Source: Butyricicoccus porcorum (lineage in GTDB: Bacteria > Bacillota > Clostridia > Oscillospirales > Butyricicoccaceae). Taken from it: a DNA stretch of 64,000 nt. Both the position numbers and the translations under genes were made by a program. Positions 9,313 through 17,190 of this stretch are shown piece after piece (within the stretch, counting starts at the first letter, position 1; each line of letters opens with the position of its first letter). The stretch is from assembly GCF_002157465.1 (NCBI RefSeq), contig NZ_NHOC01000004.1:82640-146639 (forward strand), read 5' to 3'. Below the pieces are notes generated by a model that did not search any database, was not told the origin of the DNA, and saw only the letters and a program-made list of their open reading frames with translations.

Positions 9313-10347
9313 TTATCCTGCGTAGTATTCGTCCACTGCTGCAAAGAACGCATCAATGTTGTCCCAGCTGGAAAGCGGCGGAATATCGCAGCCGGAGGAA
9401 ATGACAAAATTCGGATGGGAGCAGCACTTCTCCATGACATCCAGCGTTGCCTTGCGGACAGACTCCGGCGTACCATTGCGGAATTCGCCTGCCGGATCAA
9501 CATTGCCCATGCAGATGGTATCCGCCGGAACCTTGGACAGAATTTCCGCCATGTCAACGGCGTTGCCGAAATGATATGCGTTTGCGCCACAGGACAGGAT
9601 AGAGTCCAGTGTCACATTCGCGGTATTGCCACAGTTATGATAAATGAATGCAAAATTCTCATCGCGCACAGCTTCTACAATCTTCTTGCAGTAGTCGCCG
9701 GAAAATTCCTGCGCCAGCATCGGAGAGAGCAGACCTGCGAGCGGCTCCGCCATGACGACACCGTTTGCACCCACTGCCTTATACGCATTGATGTAGTTGA
9801 TAATGAATTCCGTCGCCTTCTCGAGCACGATATGAACCATATCCGGCTCGTCATAGCAATAAATCATGGAAGAGGTGACATCCATCAGGCGGCCTGCCAG
9901 CGAGAACGGACCGATTACGCCCGCAAATACCGGTCGATCGGTGATTTCATCAACTGCCTTTGCAATCGCATCGATGTAAATCTGCGTGCGGCCTGCACCG
10001 ATTTCCGGAACCTCCATGGCTTCGGCCTGTGCCATGCGCTCATCCTCATCGATTTCCGTATCGAGAACTGAGCCGACAACTGTCGGCACCTCATCATCTG
10101 CGACACGAATCGGTGCGCCAAAGCACTCTGCTTCGACAGACAGATCCATCAGGCTGACCGAACCGCCCGCCTTCGGCGTGCGGTCTGCCACTGCCTTCAT
10201 GCCCTTCGCCTGAAGCACACTGTCAGAAATCAGGTCGCGTACCGTGATATCCAGCAGCTGGATGGATGGAAAGGACAGCACCGGGATTGCCTTCTTGACC
10301 GGAGCCTCCAGCAGCTCCTTTGTCCACTGTTCCATATTCATTTTCAT
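9313..10347 (-). CDS. MtbA/MtaA-like methylcobamide methyltransferase (URO-D fold)
   Basis: The 344-residue protein starts at ATG 10347, preceded by AAGGAGAGACTTT, rather than at upstream in-frame codons. The URO-D TIM barrel carries a probable zinc site His237-x-Cys239 (YHNCGN) and Cys320 (SSGCDIPP), the pattern used by MtbA and MtaA to activate a thiol as methyl acceptor. In acetogens and methanogens this subunit moves the methyl from the corrinoid protein to tetrahydrofolate or coenzyme M; in this bacterium tetrahydrofolate or another acceptor is likely (inference). It lies between a PocR-AraC regulator and the corrinoid gene, all on the minus strand. Confidence 0.88.
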   Translation of the reverse strand: MKMNMEQWTKELLEAPVKKAIPVLSFPSIQLLDITVRDLISDSVLQAKGMKAVADRTPKAGGSVSLMDLSVEAECFGAPIRVADDEVPTVVGSVLDTEIDEDERMAQAEAMEVPEIGAGRTQIYIDAIAKAVDEITDRPVFAGVIGPFSLAGRLMDVTSSMIYCYDEPDMVHIVLEKATEFIINYINAYKAVGANGVVMAEPLAGLLSPMLAQEFSGDYCKKIVEAVRDENFAFIYHNCGNTANVTLDSILSCGANAYHFGNAVDMAEILSKVPADTICMGNVDPAGEFRNGTPESVRKATLDVMEKCCSHPNFVISSGCDIPPLSSWDNIDAFFAAVDEYYAG

Positions 10348-10393
10348 AGTAAAGTCTCTCCTTATCGATATGCAAAATACGCATTCCGTATGG

Positions 10394-11557
10394 TCATGCA
10401 CTCAGGTTGTTTGCACGGTATTTTCCGGGCGGCATGCCCACAACACGTTTAAAAATACGGGTAAAATAGCTCTGGTCATCAAATCCGACCGCGCAGGCAA
10501 TTTCCGAAAGCGGCATGGAACTGCGGTGCAGATAGGTTTTGCTGCGCTCGATGCGCAGGCGGTTGGTGTATTCCGTAAAGGTGCAGCCCAGTTCCTCTTT
10601 CAGAATGCGGCACAGATACGATTTGGACAGATGTACCTCGCCTGCAACCTGTTCCAGCGTCAGCTTCTCGGACAAATGCTCCTGAATATAAGCCGAGATC
10701 TGCCGGATGATTGTCTGATGCTTGACATCATGAAAGTCAAACACCAGATCGAAAAAGTGGTGCAGCATCGCGCCAAGCCAGGCATCCAGGGAATCGAAAT
10801 CGCGCATGCGCTCGATTTCAACCACACTGCGGTCACACAGCGCGAACACCTCTGCAACATCCGCGCCGCTGTCCGTCGCAGCACGCGACATCAGCGTAAT
10901 CAGATCGCGGATGCGCAGCTTGAGCATCAGCAGATCATTTCCGCCCGCGAGATACAGCTCCAGCAGCAGATCATTGAGCAGCTGCTGTGCTTCCTTTTTC
11001 TCTCCGGAACGAATCAGCTGCTGCAAGCGACGCTCATCTTCAATCGGATAGCGAATGCGCTCCTCATGCCGTGTCATGGAATACATCGTGTGCAATGCTT
11101 TCTGCTGCACATCTGAATCGCTGACCGGCAGCTGTTTGCCGCCGACAAGAGAGCTGCAGACTGCCTGTACGGTTTCTCCCAGTGCACGCGCTTGTTCTGT
11201 TGTCAGGCATGGGATCTGTCCTGCTGCCTGTGCCGCCTCCGGCGTGCCGCTGTCCGAGAGAAGAAACGGTCCGGCAATCAATCCATATTCCGCCTGATGC
11301 AGCTGCCGGACCGATACCGCCAGAAACAGATATCCGCACGGACAGCGGTACATGTACCGCCCATCCCAGCGCCATGCCTCGGCACAGCCAGCACTGTGCA
11401 CTGCGTCTGCACGGCAGCTCCCGTTTTCCAGCATACAGCTTTGCCGGAACGACGATTTACAGGAGTGCTTTGCCTGCATGTCCAGCAGCGTGCAACAGAC
11501 GCCGGTTAGAATGCGGATATTCTCACACACCTGCAATGCCTGCTGTTGAAATTCCAT
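10394..11557 (-). CDS. PocR-domain AraC-family regulator
   Basis: The 387-residue protein (ATG 11557 with GAGGA upstream; an in-frame ATG at 11593 has poorer spacing) has an N-terminal PocR ligand-binding domain. Its marks are paired cysteines and GCAEAWRWDGRYMYRCPCG, then YGLIAGPFLLSD. The C terminus holds two AraC helix-turn-helix motifs (ISAYIQEHLSEKLTLEQVA and LSEIACAVGFDDQSYFTRIFK). PocR domains sense small molecules, and PocR itself regulates cobalamin and propanediol genes. Here it sits inside the corrinoid methyltransferase cluster, so it probably senses the methyl donor or a corrinoid state and activates flanking genes. Confidence 0.9.
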   Translation of the reverse strand: MEFQQQALQVCENIRILTGVCCTLLDMQAKHSCKSSFRQSCMLENGSCRADAVHSAGCAEAWRWDGRYMYRCPCGYLFLAVSVRQLHQAEYGLIAGPFLLSDSGTPEAAQAAGQIPCLTTEQARALGETVQAVCSSLVGGKQLPVSDSDVQQKALHTMYSMTRHEERIRYPIEDERRLQQLIRSGEKKEAQQLLNDLLLELYLAGGNDLLMLKLRIRDLITLMSRAATDSGADVAEVFALCDRSVVEIERMRDFDSLDAWLGAMLHHFFDLVFDFHDVKHQTIIRQISAYIQEHLSEKLTLEQVAGEVHLSKSYLCRILKEELGCTFTEYTNRLRIERSKTYLHRSSMPLSEIACAVGFDDQSYFTRIFKRVVGMPPGKYRANNLSA

Positions 11558-11637
11558 CCAGATCACTTCCTCGCACAGTCCGGCTCCATGCATCTGCGTG
11601 GTCTGCCGTCTTCCTTTTCTATCATATAACGGTGGAC

Positions 11638-12957
11638 TCAGCCGTAAACCTTTGCCACTTCCTCACGTGCAATCTCGACCCAACGATAGACATTTCTCGG
11701 CGTATTGGCAATGGTATGGTTGTCCTTCATAATCAATTCGACATGGTTGCCGCAGCGCTTGCAGTCGATGAGCACCTGATGCAGGCGGGTGCGGATGTGG
11801 TCTTCATCAATTTCCGGAACGGCGATATCCGTCGGGCTTACCTTGTGGCAGAAGACATAATCACTGCCGAGCATTTCGCTCATCTTCGGGATATCTGCCC
11901 ACTGGGAAACCGATACGCGGCGCAGGCGCGGAATCTGCTTGACATATTCCCAACGGCGGTCAAGACCCTCACAGCAGCCATAATAGTTCAAGCCAAAACG
12001 CTCCGCCAGCTTGATCTGATACGGCAGGACAAATTCTGCAAACATCTCCGGGGAAACCTCACCGGTCTCCTGACTTTCGTGGAAGCCCCAGATATCCATT
12101 GCGCTCGTCGGAACCTCTGCCTTCGGATTCAGGCTGCCCGAAATACCCAGTCCGCCGGAACCGACATAGCAGTTGCCTGTATTGGCGGTAAACAGCTTGT
12201 TCTGTTCCAGAAAATCAATCTTTGCCAGATAGCCCTCAGTGAATCGGCCGAGAATTTCATGCATCTTTTCGGGGTAATCATAAAAGTCCATCAGCATGCT
12301 CTCAAAGCCGCGCAGATCAACATATGGGTGCGTCAGTTCGAGGCCCCACCACCACCACTGGCGGCGTTCGACTTCCAGAATGCCATCGAATACATCATGT
12401 GCAATCTCGGTGAAGGCATCCGTTGCCTCCCAGTCGATCGTGATCTGCGGAATCTGGATGAGCCCGGCAACATCAAAGTCATCCTCCATCATATCCTCTG
12501 TAATCGGGCTCTCCCAGGTATATGCCTCGCCGCCATAGAAATCGCCAATGATCTTTTTGTCAACGCCCCACTTGGTGTCATGTGCCTGATAGGGGATGTA
12601 GAACTTTGCCTCAATCGGCTTGTCACACTTGACCTTCTCCGCGTAGATGATCTCTTTGTGCAACCACATCTCCCATTCCTGCGCCATCTCACCTTCGCAT
12701 TCACAGGTAAATTCCTGCGGCAGCAGCTCGTTCCAGCCATTCTCAAGGTCAAGATAGATGAGCGGACGGGTTTCCTTGAGGTCATTGTGGTCACGCCACA
12801 GCTGCATCAGCTCTTCCTGCTCCGGTTTTTCCGCATAGGAACGCATTTTCTTTGCCAGCTCCTGAAGGATTGCCTTGTCGTGCTCACTCATGACTGCCTG
12901 TTCTTTTGTCCAGCCATGCATAAAAATATTGCCGTTGGTGCACTGGTCGAATCTCAT
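11638..12957 (-). CDS. URO-D-superfamily methyltransferase, probable substrate:corrinoid enzyme
   Basis: The 439-residue protein (ATG 12957 after GAAAGGAGTCC) is a divergent uroporphyrinogen-decarboxylase-fold protein. Conserved-looking segments are an aromatic run RRQWWWWGLELTHPYVDLRG near residue 195, GLGISGSL, YYGCCEGLDRRW with a Cys pair near residue 330, and VFCHKVSPTDIA. It is longer than true HemE and lacks its N-terminal arginine motif. In clusters lacking MttB or MtmB, such proteins demethylate methoxylated or methylated compounds onto a corrinoid protein, so it may be the substrate-specific subunit here. Substrate unknown. It leads the minus-strand gene series, with a good promoter upstream. 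Confidence 0.75.
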   Translation of the reverse strand: MRFDQCTNGNIFMHGWTKEQAVMSEHDKAILQELAKKMRSYAEKPEQEELMQLWRDHNDLKETRPLIYLDLENGWNELLPQEFTCECEGEMAQEWEMWLHKEIIYAEKVKCDKPIEAKFYIPYQAHDTKWGVDKKIIGDFYGGEAYTWESPITEDMMEDDFDVAGLIQIPQITIDWEATDAFTEIAHDVFDGILEVERRQWWWWGLELTHPYVDLRGFESMLMDFYDYPEKMHEILGRFTEGYLAKIDFLEQNKLFTANTGNCYVGSGGLGISGSLNPKAEVPTSAMDIWGFHESQETGEVSPEMFAEFVLPYQIKLAERFGLNYYGCCEGLDRRWEYVKQIPRLRRVSVSQWADIPKMSEMLGSDYVFCHKVSPTDIAVPEIDEDHIRTRLHQVLIDCKRCGNHVELIMKDNHTIANTPRNVYRWVEIAREEVAKVYG

Positions 12958-13077
12958 AAAACGGACTCCTTTCAACTCATTTCTCCAAATCGTCTATCCC
13001 TGTCAATCGATGGTTCATTTTGGGAAGTTTTTTTCATCTGTTTCTCATTTCAAACAGCTTTTGTGTTCCATGGCTGT

Positions 13078-13106
13078 ATCTTATCACAGAAAATTTTCCT
13101 TTTCAA
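13078..13106 (-). promoter_or_regulatory. Predicted sigma-A promoter of the URO-D-like gene
   Basis: On the minus strand TTGAAA (13106-13101), a 17-base spacer and TAAGAT (13083-13078) lie about 120 bases upstream of the start at 12957. Read by eye; no experimental support. Confidence 0.5.
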
Positions 13107-13353
13107 CCAGTGCAAGATACTCCAAAATTTTGAATTGTGCAGTTTGACAATCATAAAATTGTCCAATTCCATTGTGCTAGTTGCCTAAAATATAGGTATT
13201 ATCTTTGTTTTTTCTGGATGCTGTATTCATTTTACAGAAAAAGCCTGCGAAAAATGCGCATTTTTCTTTTTCCCCGGCAATCCCTTCAAAAACATAGGTT
13301 TTTTCCGTAGAAAAAAATGATAATTTTTCAAAGGTATTTCCTTCTCTTTCCTA

Positions 13354-13382
13354 TTGCGCACTGCATTTCTGCGTGTTAAAAT
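13354..13382 (+). promoter_or_regulatory. Predicted sigma-A promoter of the AraC gene
   Basis: TTGCGC (13354-13359), a 17-base spacer and TAAAAT (13377-13382) precede the ATG at 13414, with TAGGAGGAATT as ribosome site. Confidence 0.5.
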
Positions 13383-13413
13383 ATTGGTTTAATATGACAT
13401 AGGAGGAATTTCT

Positions 13414-14265
13414 ATGCTGCGCCAAAACGAAGCCGGCGTATTATCCGGTTCCGAATTCTTTTTCAATACAATTGATTCCCATATCAGCAATCTGTTTTAC
13501 TATACCAGCCTGTGCGGACACTATTACTGTGACGATCAGTATATCATCGACCGCCAATACTACGACAGCCTGCTGCTGATTCTAGTGGAAAAGGGTTCCA
13601 TGCAATTCAGCTACCACGAAAAGGAATTTTCCGCCGGAGAAGGCGATATGGTCCTGATTGACTGTGCAGATCCGCAGCGCTATACTGCTGACCCCTATGC
13701 AGAGTTTTACTGGATGCATTTTGCCGGGGCAAACAGCCTCGAGCTGTGCTCCCATCTGACACGCGTGCATGGCAGTCCATTGTTTCACATGCCGAATACA
13801 AAAAATGCAGCCATACAGATACGTGCGCTGCTGCGCCAGTTCACAACAGAACAGATCATCAGCGACGCCGAGCAGTCCCGCCTGATCTACAGCGCCCTCT
13901 GTTACCTCATGCCGGGCAACCGCGACACAGGCAGCCTGTCGGAACATACACCGACACAGCAGGCTGTACAATATATCCACAACCATTTGAGCGGCGATCT
14001 GAGCCTGAAGCGACTCGCAGCAGAGGTGCATCTCAGCCCATCTCATCTGATCCGCCTGTTCCGTGCCGAGCTGCACTATTCGCCGCATGAATATGTCATC
14101 CGATGCCGGATGGATCGTGCAAAGTATCTGCTCAAAACCACTGATTTGCCGATCAAGGCCATCGCGGCAGAGGTCGGCTATGGCACGGAAACCAGCTTCA
14201 CCGGAGCCTTTACCGAAAAAATTGGCATTTCTCCGCGCAAATTCCGCGATATGCCGCTTGGATAA
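13414..14265 (+). CDS. AraC-family regulator with cupin sensor domain
   Basis: The 283-residue protein has an N-terminal AraC-type cupin domain (about residues 20-150, with LLLILVEKGSMQFSYHEKE and a FYWMHFAG strand). A C-terminal double helix-turn-helix follows (LSGDLSLKRLAAEVHLSPSHL and LPIKAIAAEVGYGTETSFTGAF). Start ATG 13414 has the strong site AGGAGGAATT. It is divergent from the URO-D-like gene and probably regulates that promoter or the whole corrinoid cluster in response to a small molecule. A bidirectional terminator follows it. Confidence 0.9.
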   Translation: MLRQNEAGVLSGSEFFFNTIDSHISNLFYYTSLCGHYYCDDQYIIDRQYYDSLLLILVEKGSMQFSYHEKEFSAGEGDMVLIDCADPQRYTADPYAEFYWMHFAGANSLELCSHLTRVHGSPLFHMPNTKNAAIQIRALLRQFTTEQIISDAEQSRLIYSALCYLMPGNRDTGSLSEHTPTQQAVQYIHNHLSGDLSLKRLAAEVHLSPSHLIRLFRAELHYSPHEYVIRCRMDRAKYLLKTTDLPIKAIAAEVGYGTETSFTGAFTEKIGISPRKFRDMPLG

Positions 14266-14271
14266 CGACAC

Positions 14272-14300
14272 AAAGCCCGCAGCAGATGCTGCGGGCTTTT
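14272..14300. terminator. Bidirectional terminator between convergent genes
   Basis: AAAGCCCGCAGCA and TGCTGCGGGCTTT form a near-perfect stem with T runs on either side. It serves the AraC gene (plus) and the membrane protein gene ending at 14317 (minus). Confidence 0.85.
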
Positions 14301-14316
14301 CCATACTGTTTTGCTG

Positions 14317-15711
14317 TTATTCAAATACAATAATACCGCGCTGATCCAGCTCCCAGACATCATCAGAGTTTTTTCTGATGCGTGCCGGACGGAAATTAAC
14401 CATCTCCACATCGACAGACAGCGCAATTTCCCGCACGCCCGTGCCGACATGGCAGAAATCAAATACCATCGAGAGCTCCGAATATTCCGCCATACTGATC
14501 GGTACGCCCTGTCCCTGCGCACGCGGATGAAACCGAATCGGATTGAGCCAGATGCAATTCCTGTCCAGCAGGACAAACAGGTCATGGGAAAGATTTCTGC
14601 CCCGTTCAAAAGTACAATATCCCCGGTCAAAGCTACCAAACCGGTACGGCACAAACTGCGCCGGATTCGCGCGCCAATACGGATTCCGATACAGGTCGAA
14701 CGGTTGCGCGAGCGTATATTGCTTGCGCGCAGCAGTCTTTGGTTCAGGTGTCTGCTCTGCGTCCGTCTGCATGACGTTTTCCTGATCGAACAGCTCCGGT
14801 GTGGGACGCTTCTTTGCTGTCGTCTGTTCTTGCGGCTTTGCCGCAGGTCGCGCCGACCTGCTCTGCGGTGCCGACTGTTTTTTCTGTTGCTTCACCGGCT
14901 GAGGAGCCGGACGATGTTGCCGCACCACCTTCTGCGGTTCTTTTCGCTGTACAGAAGATGCCACAGTGTGTCGGGGCGTATTCGGCCGGTTCGGTCGGAC
15001 CGCACGCAATGCGATGTTTGAAGTGCGCAACGCCGCCAGCGCTACCAAATTGCTGGTCACAGCGAGCAGCATTACCAGAATGATCCAGACTGACGGAAAG
15101 GAAGCTGACGGACTGGCTTTTGTCTCCTGCTCGGATTTCTCCTCTGTGGTGTCCGTTTTTTCCCCGTCTTCTGTATCCGGTTCCACTGCATTGCTCTTTT
15201 CCAGTAAAACAGAAAAGACATTGGACTGATCGCTCCAGCCCGCAGCAACATCAGTAAAACCGTAAAAGTCACCGCTGTATTTGTAGCAGTTCACGCCGTC
15301 CAGAAATACCAGTCCATCCTGAAAGACGCAAAGCGTATAGGTCGTGTTCTTTTTCAGCTCATATTCTTCTTTGAACTTTTTATATTCCGAACCGTCAAAC
15401 TGCATAACCGCGAGTGAGCCCTCATCCATGTACAGATATGTGTTTTTACCGTCTGGCATGACAATGCGAGCTACTGCACCGTTTTTCCCCGCTGTCGGAT
15501 TTTCCACGCTCAACTTGCAGACCACGGCACCGTCCTGCGAGGCCGCCTCGGTATACGCATCATATTGCGCCTGATATGCGACTTCTGAACCATTAACGTC
15601 GACAGAGCCCATTCGCTGCGCGCCTGCCGGCACGCGCAGAAGCAGCAGGCATATTCCGCACAGCAGCAAAACACGGTACGCGCGTCCGTTTTTTCCCCGT
15701 TTTAATTTCAA
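14317..15711 (-). CDS. Membrane-anchored protein of unknown function
   Basis: I do not recognise this 464-residue protein. It appears to start at TTG 15709-15711 after GGGAGATTG, which keeps a full signal peptide (basic residues 2-13, hydrophobic 14-26, cleavage near PAGA). Residues 32-175 form a predicted extracellular beta-rich domain, then an acidic linker (176-203, rich in E, D, T), a transmembrane helix (205-228) and a basic Pro/Gln/Lys linker (about 230-330). A compact C-terminal cytosolic domain follows (YRNPYWRANPAQFVPYRFG to the end). The out-in plan with a flexible linker could transmit an envelope signal; this is inference. Its promoter carries an inverted repeat at the likely start site. 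Confidence 0.65.
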   Translation of the reverse strand: MKLKRGKNGRAYRVLLLCGICLLLLRVPAGAQRMGSVDVNGSEVAYQAQYDAYTEAASQDGAVVCKLSVENPTAGKNGAVARIVMPDGKNTYLYMDEGSLAVMQFDGSEYKKFKEEYELKKNTTYTLCVFQDGLVFLDGVNCYKYSGDFYGFTDVAAGWSDQSNVFSVLLEKSNAVEPDTEDGEKTDTTEEKSEQETKASPSASFPSVWIILVMLLAVTSNLVALAALRTSNIALRAVRPNRPNTPRHTVASSVQRKEPQKVVRQHRPAPQPVKQQKKQSAPQSRSARPAAKPQEQTTAKKRPTPELFDQENVMQTDAEQTPEPKTAARKQYTLAQPFDLYRNPYWRANPAQFVPYRFGSFDRGYCTFERGRNLSHDLFVLLDRNCIWLNPIRFHPRAQGQGVPISMAEYSELSMVFDFCHVGTGVREIALSVDVEMVNFRPARIRKNSDDVWELDQRGIIVFE

Positions 15712-15746
15712 AATAAAACAATCTCCCTTTGCATGTCAAATGCTGT

Positions 15747-15801
15747 AAAAGTATGTAAATTACGATACTTTTATTATAATCGCTGGCCAAGAGAATAACA
15801 A
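15747..15801 (-). promoter_or_regulatory. Promoter with inverted repeat for the 464-residue membrane protein
   Basis: On the minus strand TTGTTA (15801-15796), 17 bases, then TATAAT (15778-15773). Immediately downstream, AAAAGTAT (15747-15754) and ATACTTTT (15765-15772) form a perfect 8-bp inverted repeat covering the expected transcription start, the usual place for a repressor operator. Confidence 0.6.
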
Positions 15802-15848
15802 GTTTTTATGTTCTTTTTCTATTTTTTGCGTCTTGTTTTTGCGCAGCA

Positions 15849-15878
15849 AAAAAGACGGTTTCGTTTGAAACCGTCTTT
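15849..15878 (-). terminator. Probable original terminator of the tRNA-Cys operon, now cut off from it
   Basis: AAAGACGGTTTC and GAAACCGTCTTT form a 12-bp stem with a T run on the minus strand. It lies one base past the tRNA-Cys 3'-end copy (15880-15894). If the island is removed, the tRNA genes at 40876-41396 would be followed directly by this hairpin, as expected for a tRNA operon terminator. No minus-strand gene now precedes it closely. Confidence 0.75.
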
Positions 15879-15879
15879 C

Positions 15880-15894
15880 ATGGAGGTGCCACCC
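15880..15894. other. Left attachment site (attL) of the 25-kb island
   Basis: ATGGAGGTGCCACCC is identical to 40875-40889, which covers the last 14 bases of tRNA-Cys (minus strand, including CCA) plus one base. Only the 3' end of the tRNA is present here. The sequence on its left is backbone-like, and that on its right is AT-rich island DNA. Confidence 0.75.
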
Positions 15895-16117
15895 TAAAGA
15901 ACGCTACGTTGGGTGACATTCCCCTTTTTTCCGTCTCCGGGCAAATGAAGATGCCGCAAAGATAACTTTTTCCTGAGATAGAGCATTACAATACGTACAC
16001 CCTCATAATAATTTACCACAGAATCAGCCTCGGAATCATGCTTTCCGGGCTGATTTTTGGTTCTGCGCTTCTTCCTCTGCTGTTCGCATTCTTCCTGCCA
16101 TTTCTTAAACTTCCATT
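15895..16117. other. Non-coding left end of the island
   Basis: About 220 bp without a supportable gene. It begins with a hairpin, CACCC-taaag-AACG-cta-CGTT-GGGTG (15890-15915), partly made of the attachment core. In an excised circle this segment would extend the recombinase reading frame by 23 codons to a TAA near 15963. The rest, to 16117, shows nothing recognisable. Confidence 0.5.
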
Positions 16118-16522
16118 TCAGAGTGTTTCCACCAAAGAGGGATATCGCTTTTGCAGGTTATCCCTCAGTCGGATAAATTCCGGAATATAGCTGTCCAGAA
16201 TGACATGCACCAGCTTTTGCGCTTCTATGCCGTCATAGATGTTCGTCATGCTGTTGCGGCTTTTGAGCATAGAGAGCCAGATTTCTTCATCCAAAAATCC
16301 ATAGATGGAATATGCCGCTTTCAAAATCTCTCTGGGTGAGCCGGTATTGCCTTCCTGTCTGCCTTCGTATTTCAGAAGCTCTTTGAGTACCTTCCAGCCA
16401 AGCTCAAACTGAATATGGAATTTATCAATAATTCCGCCGATAATAAATTCATTGGTCAAATCCTCCTGTCCTGCGCGGGACAGGACATTCAGATTCGAGC
16501 AGTAATGTTCAAACTTTTTCAT
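16118..16522 (-). CDS. HEPN-type partner of MNT nucleotidyltransferase (HI0074/HepT family)
   Basis: The 134-residue all-helical protein starts at ATG 16522 (MKKFEHYCSNL), overlapping the MNT gene by 14 bp. It belongs to the nucleotidyltransferase substrate-binding family, in which HEPN proteins act as RNase toxins neutralised by nucleotide transfer from MntA. The usual R-x4-H active motif reads R89-NSMT-N94, so the catalytic His appears replaced by Asn (AAC). This copy may therefore be inactive as an RNase. It could alternatively be a non-toxic substrate-binding partner. It is the first gene at the left end of the island. Confidence 0.8.
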   Translation of the reverse strand: MKKFEHYCSNLNVLSRAGQEDLTNEFIIGGIIDKFHIQFELGWKVLKELLKYEGRQEGNTGSPREILKAAYSIYGFLDEEIWLSMLKSRNSMTNIYDGIEAQKLVHVILDSYIPEFIRLRDNLQKRYPSLVETL

Positions 16523-16805
16523 ATAAAACCAAACCTTCCTTCTGAATGCGCGCCAGCAGCTCCGGAGATACCGTCTCGTCCAGGTTGACAACATCATAAG
16601 TCAATAACGTAGATGTTTCCTCCTCTACATCCAGCGAAAACCGCGTGATATCGCCGCCGGAAACCGCAAGGTCGATGTCGCTGGCTCTCCAGTAGTCCCC
16701 CCGTGCGCGGGACCCGAACAGAATGACTCGGTTCAGATGATATTTTTCGGCAAGCTGACAGATTTCGGTCTGTACTTGCGGTTTGATTCCTGTGTTGGGG
16801 AGCAT
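16509..16805 (-). CDS. MNT-type minimal nucleotidyltransferase (MntA-like antitoxin)
   Basis: The 98-residue protein has the polymerase-beta-fold signature GSRARGDYWRASDID (G-S-x10-D-x-D), giving two metal-binding aspartates, and a third acidic position in YDVVNLDE. ATG 16805 is preceded by GGAGGTATACAC; an in-frame TTG at 16823 would contain that site within the gene. MntA proteins modify and silence their HEPN partner, encoded immediately downstream with overlapping frames. The pair is a likely type VII-like toxin-antitoxin module that could stabilise the island. Confidence 0.87.
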   Translation of the reverse strand: MLPNTGIKPQVQTEICQLAEKYHLNRVILFGSRARGDYWRASDIDLAVSGGDITRFSLDVEEETSTLLTYDVVNLDETVSPELLARIQKEGLVLYEKV

Positions 16806-17027
16806 GTGTATACCTCCACTCAAATGCAGTAAAGCACGTTACTCAAAGTACTTCTGCATCTATGCTTCTTTCATACCTCCAGTTTATCCAAACTCTCCTG
16901 AATTGTCAATTTTGATTTGTCGATTTTAAAATTTTAGAAAACCCCAAATTGCAATAACAAGTTGAGCATTTTCTGTGTTAGAGGGTCACCAATCTGACCT
17001 CGGCTGATGTCAAGGTCAGATTGATGA
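16806..17027. other. AT-rich gap with a 10-bp inverted repeat
   Basis: This is the upstream region of the MNT gene. AATCTGACCT (16991-17000) and AGGTCAGATT (17013-17022) form a perfect 10-bp hairpin just past the stop of the IS30 fragment. It may be an insertion-sequence end or a terminator. Nothing else is recognised. Confidence 0.4.
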
Positions 17028-17184
17028 CTATGCGGCATATATTGCATTCATCTCGGCTTCAAAAGCTCCTTCTGGTGTCCGATAGCCCAAAATCTTACGG
17101 GGAAGCGCATTTGCCCAAAGCACAACAGCCAGGATATCATCTGCACTATAAGAATCCATACGTCTGCCTTTTCGCAGAAAAATG
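17028..17184 (-). pseudogene. IS30-family transposase C-terminal remnant
   Basis: The minus strand reads KGRRMDSYSADDILAVV, then NALPRKILGYRTPEGAFEAE and a stop at 17028. The order 'KG-(R/K)R..YS..DI....N.(L/P)R(K)ILGY(R/K)TP' is the C-terminal end of IS30-family transposases. About 50 codons remain and the rest of the gene is absent; upstream in this frame there is a stop directly beside the DUF4143 gene end. It marks a past insertion followed by deletion. Confidence 0.7.
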
Positions 17185-17190
17185 ATTTAC

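Larger units (their letters stand above)
12958..13413. promoter_or_regulatory. Divergent regulatory region between URO-D-like and AraC genes
   Basis: This 456-bp AT-rich gap contains promoters for both flanking genes and no coding sequence I can support. A near-palindrome TTTGACAAT-cataaa-ATTGTCCAA (core arms 13146-13151 and 13158-13163) lies between the two promoters and is a candidate operator. Runs of A and T at 13250-13345 suggest bent DNA. The layout fits control of the methyltransferase gene by the divergent AraC protein. Confidence 0.5.

Noticed and set aside
10244-13188. Long plus-strand open frames opposite the AraC and URO-D-like genes
   Set aside because: They lack ribosome sites and known motifs, and mirror the codon pattern of the real minus-strand genes.
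15849-15915. T-box riboswitch on the minus strand (GGGTGGCACC followed by a terminator)
   Set aside because: The T-box-like bases are the tRNA-Cys 3' end (identical to 40875-40889). The following hairpin lacks a CCC-containing arm for an antiterminator, there is no stem I, and the downstream gene is not amino-acid related.
15920-15990. Cyclic di-GMP (GEMM) or TPP riboswitch suggested by GGGCAAA...GCAAAG and CTGAGA
   Set aside because: The stem between the two GEMM motifs is only two base pairs, the conserved ACGCAAAGC context is missing, and no TPP partner motifs follow CTGAGA.
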